Shown here piece by piece: positions 60,937 through 64,000 of a DNA stretch of 64,000 nt. Origin of the DNA: Luteolibacter ambystomatis (GTDB lineage Bacteria > Verrucomicrobiota > Verrucomicrobiia > Verrucomicrobiales > Akkermansiaceae); the NCBI RefSeq assembly GCF_018137965.1, contig NZ_CP073100.1:4599754-4663753 (forward strand). Direction: 5' to 3'. A model generated the notes under the pieces. It was not told the origin of the DNA. It searched no databases and worked only from the letters and a program-made list of their open reading frames with translations. Positions within the stretch are counted from its first letter, which is position 1. Each line of letters opens with the position of its first letter. The translations under genes were made by a program, and so were the position numbers.

Positions 60937-61761
60937 TCAGCCGTGGGCGGCGTGGTGGATGGCGATCAGTTTGACGAGAACATCCTCCATAAATTCGAGC
61001 GGAATTTGGTTCGGGCCGTCCGACATGGCATTGGCGGGGTCGGAGTGGGTCTCCATGAACACGCCGTCCACTCCCGTGGCGATCGCCGCGCGGGCCAGCA
61101 CGGGGGCGAGCTCGCCGTCGCCGCCGGTCGCACCGCCGAGGCCGCCCGGGCGCTGGACCGAGTGGGTGGCGTCGAAAATGACCGGCAGGCCTTCCTTGCG
61201 CATCCAGTAGAGGGAGCGCATGTCGGTCACCAGGTTGTTGTAGCCGAAGGTGGTGCCACGTTCGGTGAGCAGGAAGCGTTCGCAGCCGAAGGAGCGCAGT
61301 TTGTCGGCGATGTTGATGGTATCCCACGGCGCGAGGAACTGGCCCTTTTTCACGTTCACGACGCGGCCGGTTTTGGCTGCGGCTTCCAGCAGGTCGGTCT
61401 GGCGGCAGAGGAAGGCCGGGATCTGGAGCAGGTCGATGTAGGCTCCGGCGATCTCCGCATCCTCCGCAGTGTGGATGTCCGTGGTCACCGGCACGCCGAG
61501 CTCTTTGCCGATTTCGGCCAGGATGCGGCAGCCTTCTTCGACACCCGGGCCGCGGAAGGACTTCACCGAGGTGCGGTTCGCCTTGTCGTAGGAGGCCTTG
61601 AAAATGAAGTGGATGCCGGTTTTGTCGGCGATTTCCTTGAGGGACTTCGCCATTTCCCAGGCGAATGCCTCGCTCTCGAGGGCACAGGGGCCGAGGATGA
61701 AGAACGGGGCGGGGCCGCCGACCGGGACGGTGCCGATGTTGAAGGGATCGAAAGACGACAT
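60937..61761 (-). CDS. kdsA: 3-deoxy-8-phosphooctulonate synthase
   Basis: KdsA condenses phosphoenolpyruvate with arabinose 5-phosphate to give KDO 8-phosphate for LPS inner core. The 274-residue TIM barrel shows FILGPCALESEAFAWEMAKS near residue 21. FIFKASYDKANRTSVKSFRG lies near 54, PVTTDIHTAEDA near 90 and VFMETHSDPANAMSDGPNQI near 238. The Cys in GPCALES suggests the metal-dependent class, though both classes exist. It heads the lpt genes, 26 nt upstream of the lptC-like gene, and lies 18 nt after the DUF1844 gene. Confidence 0.95.
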   Translation of the reverse strand: MSSFDPFNIGTVPVGGPAPFFILGPCALESEAFAWEMAKSLKEIADKTGIHFIFKASYDKANRTSVKSFRGPGVEEGCRILAEIGKELGVPVTTDIHTAEDAEIAGAYIDLLQIPAFLCRQTDLLEAAAKTGRVVNVKKGQFLAPWDTINIADKLRSFGCERFLLTERGTTFGYNNLVTDMRSLYWMRKEGLPVIFDATHSVQRPGGLGGATGGDGELAPVLARAAIATGVDGVFMETHSDPANAMSDGPNQIPLEFMEDVLVKLIAIHHAAHG

Positions 61762-61779
61762 GGTGGGAAAGGGGACGGG

Positions 61780-62043
61780 TTATTCCTCGGAGACCTGCAT
61801 GTAGAGCGGGCGGAGGTTGTTCAGGGCCACGGACAGGAGCTTTTCCTCCTTCTCCGTGAGGTTGCCGCGGGTTTTGTTTTCCAGCATTTCCAGCGAATCG
61901 AGCACGGATTTCGCCGCCCGCAGGTTGACTTCGTTGCGGCCCGTGACGGGATTCGGGATCTGTCCGAGGAACATCCCGGCGTTCTGGGCTTGGAGGAACA
62001 GGAATTCGGAAAAGCGGGGATCGGCCTGCGGCTCGTCGGGCAT
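61780..62043 (-). CDS. DUF1844 domain protein
   Basis: This 87-residue cytoplasmic protein matches DUF1844: FLFLQAQNAGMFLGQIPNPV, then NLRAAKSVLDSLEMLENKTR, then GNLTEKEEKLLSVALNNLRP. The family is widespread in Verrucomicrobia, Planctomycetes and Deltaproteobacteria and has no known function. The ATG at 62043 (MPDEPQADPRF) begins just before the domain; an in-frame start at 62181 adds unrelated residues. It is the first gene of the kdsA-lpt cluster, 18 nt upstream of kdsA. Confidence 0.88.
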   Translation of the reverse strand: MPDEPQADPRFSEFLFLQAQNAGMFLGQIPNPVTGRNEVNLRAAKSVLDSLEMLENKTRGNLTEKEEKLLSVALNNLRPLYMQVSEE

Positions 62044-62217
62044 GGCGGGGTTGTAATGCAGGACCGGCCGGGTGTCCAAGCGGGAAGGTGAGAGGCAAGG
62101 AGCCATTGGGAGCGGGCGTTTCGCTTCCCGACCCGGAAGATTCGGACGGCGATGTCTCTGGAAAACAGCTGCCCTTTTCAAATTGCCGCCTAACAGATGG
62201 TTGGATCAAATGACGGC

Positions 62218-62439
62218 ATGCTGAAGATCCATATCAACGCCGGCACGAGCCCATGCCCGATGTGCCGGGAGGCGATTTCCCGTCAAGCCAGCATCTGCCC
62301 GCACTGTCGCAGCGATCTGAGGAATCGCGAGGACTGGAAGGTGGAACCAGTTCAGCAGGGTGGCTGCGCGGCCATGCTGGTCGTGGGAGCCATCGGGCTC
62401 AGCGGCCTTGCGGGAGTGGGGCTGTCGCTCCTGCGTTGA
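62218..62439 (+). CDS. Zinc-ribbon membrane protein
   Basis: This 73-residue protein has a zinc ribbon, CPMC (residues 13-16) and CPHC (27-30), in the pattern PCPMCREAISRQASICPHCR. One C-terminal helix follows (AAMLVVGAIGLSGLAGVGLS). It probably sits in the inner membrane with the ribbon in the cytoplasm. No function is known for such small proteins. ATG 62218 is preferred to 62197 for the shorter, motif-adjacent start. It converges with the M16 peptidase gene (3-nt gap). Confidence 0.68.
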   Translation: MLKIHINAGTSPCPMCREAISRQASICPHCRSDLRNREDWKVEPVQQGGCAAMLVVGAIGLSGLAGVGLSLLR

Positions 62440-62442
62440 ACA

Positions 62443-64000
62443 TCAATCTTCCGGCAGCACTGTGATGGTTGTGGCGGCCACGCTGAAGATGCGCTCCGCG
62501 GTGGCGCGGACGCTTTCCGGGGTGAGCGCCTTGTAGATGTCCGGGAGCTGGCGGTGCTGGTCGGCGGGCTGGCCGAAGAGCAGGTCGATCGCGGCCTGGC
62601 GGGCGGTGCTGGAGAGCGACTGCTGTTGGATCGCGAGGCTGCTGAGGACGGTCGAGCGTACGCGCTCGAAGGCTTCGTCCGGGATGCCGCGGGTGGCGAT
62701 CTTGGCGATCTCCGCCATCAGCTCGGCCTTGGCGAGTTCCGCCTGGCCGGGCGAGGTCGCGAGGTAGAAGGCGAACATGCCGGTATCGAAACCGAGGAAC
62801 TGGGTGGTGCCCACCTGATAGGCGAGTCCGAGGTCCTCGCGGATGCGGGTGAACAGCGGGCCGGCCATGTCATTGCAGTATTCCTGAAGCATCGACAACG
62901 CGTGGCGGTCTTCCGAAAGCGCGGCGGCTCCCGGATAGCCAATGGCGAGCACGGCCTGTTTTTTGGGCAAACGGAAGGTGAGGTCCGTGCCATGATAGAG
63001 ATAGCTGTCCGGCGGGCTCCACGTCTGTCCGGCAGGCATGGCGGAGAGCAGCGGGGAAAGCGTGTCGATGGCGGCCGCGGGATCGAAATCGCCCGCGATG
63101 GCCAGCGTGAGATTGGCACCCGTGAAATGGCGATGGTGATGGCTGGCCAGTGCCGTGCGGTCGATCACGTCCAGGCTGAGACGGGTGCCGAGCGAGTCAC
63201 GGCCGTAGCCCGCGCCATTGAAGAGCGCGCGGCGCAATTCGCCGAGGCCGGTGTGCAGCGGATCTTCCAGGGCTTCCTCCAGCGCGGTGCGCTGGCTGGC
63301 CTTCTCGCGGGCCACGGCATCCGATGCCAGCAACGGTGCGCGTAGTACTTCGGCGAGGGCATCGGCCAGTACGGAAAAATCGGGAGCCAGACCGGCGGCC
63401 TGCACCAGCAGCGCGTTGTTTCCGGCGGAAGCGCCGATGGAGGCTCCGAGGGATTCAAGCTCCACCGCGAGTTCTTCCGCGCTGCGGGTGGCGGTACCTT
63501 GCGGCAGGGTGGCGGCGAGCAACTGGTTGATGCCATTGCTGACCTCCGTTTCGGATGGCAGACCGGACCGGACGGCGGTCTGGAAATGCAGCAGCGGTAC
63601 CCGGCGGTCCGGCAACAGGGCGATGGTGACGCCGTTTTCCAGGATGTGCGTGCGGACTTCCTCGCGGACCCGCCTGCGCTTGCTGGCGCGGTCGGCCACG
63701 GCGGCACCTTCCGGATCGAGCACGGTGAGCGTCATCCGCTCCGCGATGAACGAAGCGGCCACGCGTTTCACATCCTCCTGTGTCACCGCATGGAGGGCCT
63801 TCAGGTAGTGGCGGGTGAAATCGAGATCGCGAGCCTCGTGCCAGTTCGAGGCGAGGTCAGCCGCACGGCCGGAGGCGCTGGTGAGCGAGCGGAACTGGCT
63901 GGCGGCGATCTGGCGCTTGGCCTTGGCAAGCTCGTCCGTGAGGTCGTCCTCCTGGAGCTTCGCGAGCTCCGCCATCACGCCTTCCACAAGCGCCTCGCGG
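62443..64000 (-). CDS. M16 family peptidase, C-terminal part (5' end outside window)
   Basis: At least 518 residues of an insulinase-like (M16) protein are present; the gene continues beyond position 64000. The visible part comprises the end of the first unit and the whole second M16 unit. The latter shows ILENGVTIALLPDRRVPLLH, FTGANLTLAIAGDFDPAAAI and LGLAYQVGTTQFLGFDTGMF. The first unit, with the zinc motif HxxEH if present, is not in the window, and the second unit lacks it, as is normal for the paired-domain form. Whether it is an active protease cannot be judged here. It probably acts in the periplasm or cytoplasm. Confidence 0.88.
   Translation of the reverse strand, partial: REALVEGVMAELAKLQEDDLTDELAKAKRQIAASQFRSLTSASGRAADLASNWHEARDLDFTRHYLKALHAVTQEDVKRVAASFIAERMTLTVLDPEGAAVADRASKRRRVREEVRTHILENGVTIALLPDRRVPLLHFQTAVRSGLPSETEVSNGINQLLAATLPQGTATRSAEELAVELESLGASIGASAGNNALLVQAAGLAPDFSVLADALAEVLRAPLLASDAVAREKASQRTALEEALEDPLHTGLGELRRALFNGAGYGRDSLGTRLSLDVIDRTALASHHHRHFTGANLTLAIAGDFDPAAAIDTLSPLLSAMPAGQTWSPPDSYLYHGTDLTFRLPKKQAVLAIGYPGAAALSEDRHALSMLQEYCNDMAGPLFTRIREDLGLAYQVGTTQFLGFDTGMFAFYLATSPGQAELAKAELMAEIAKIATRGIPDEAFERVRSTVLSSLAIQQQSLSSTARQAAIDLLFGQPADQHRQLPDIYKALTPESVRATAERIFSVAATTITVLPED

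Overview
The window looks like ordinary chromosome from a GC-rich member of the Verrucomicrobiota, probably the Luteolibacter/Verrucomicrobiaceae group. This is inference from gene content. It carries an ECF sigma/FecR/planctomycete-type cytochrome/DUF1501 operon, a sulfatase, a CE15-type glucuronoyl esterase and giant exported proteins with autotransporter-associated strand repeats. It also has a mini AURKAIP1/COX24-like ribosomal protein, LPS genes (kdsA, lptB and lptA/lptC-like) and few Shine-Dalgarno sequences. I see no rRNA, tRNA, CRISPR array, phage or transposase gene. No gene-free stretch exceeds 300 bases. The longest are 8359-8644, 23573-23862, 40034-40298 and 25111-25373.

Layout. 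1-1221: the 3' end of recA with a strong terminator, then two small genes. 1379-7624 (minus): a translationally coupled sigma factor, FecR-type membrane regulator and planctomycete cytochrome gene, followed by a DUF1501 gene, behind a long leader palindrome; rpe lies just upstream. 8645-12536 (plus): a possible micro-ORF, an entericidin-like lipoprotein, a ferritin-like DUF2383 protein, a large exported transglutaminase-like protein and a thioredoxin-fold protein. 12708-23572: a ClC transporter coupled to a PTS IIA protein, an FdhF/YdeP oxidoreductase, folC, accD, comF, a CPBP protease, small unknowns and a Tat-exported phosphoesterase. 23863-30213: CE15 esterase, exported MBL hydrolase, bioA, a TPR protein, the mini ribosomal protein and hisG. 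30390-37368: two tandem paralogous giant surface proteins. 37508-44540: TPR-sulfotransferase, propeller protein, rpsA, sulfatase, FMN reductase and a small membrane protein. 44677-50000: a complete livKHMGF transporter operon. 50062-57434: small unknowns and a 1615-residue polysaccharide-lyase-like protein with LamG and Fn3 modules. 57507-62043 (minus): DUF1844, kdsA, lptC-like, lptA-like, lptB, hpf and a small lipoprotein. The window ends in a zinc-ribbon protein and an M16 peptidase cut by the edge.

The most unusual feature is that the liv operon is interrupted twice by genes of the 23S rRNA intervening-sequence (four-helix-bundle) family. The copy between livK and livH is bounded by a 34-nt imperfect inverted repeat, so it looks like an rRNA-type intervening sequence sitting in an mRNA operon. 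The copy between livG and livF has no visible ends. The window also carries two REPIN-like inverted pairs of GTAG-headed hairpins, whose arms differ by compensatory changes. Two solitary relatives are present, along with a duplicated terminator-plus-leader module flanking the CE15 gene.
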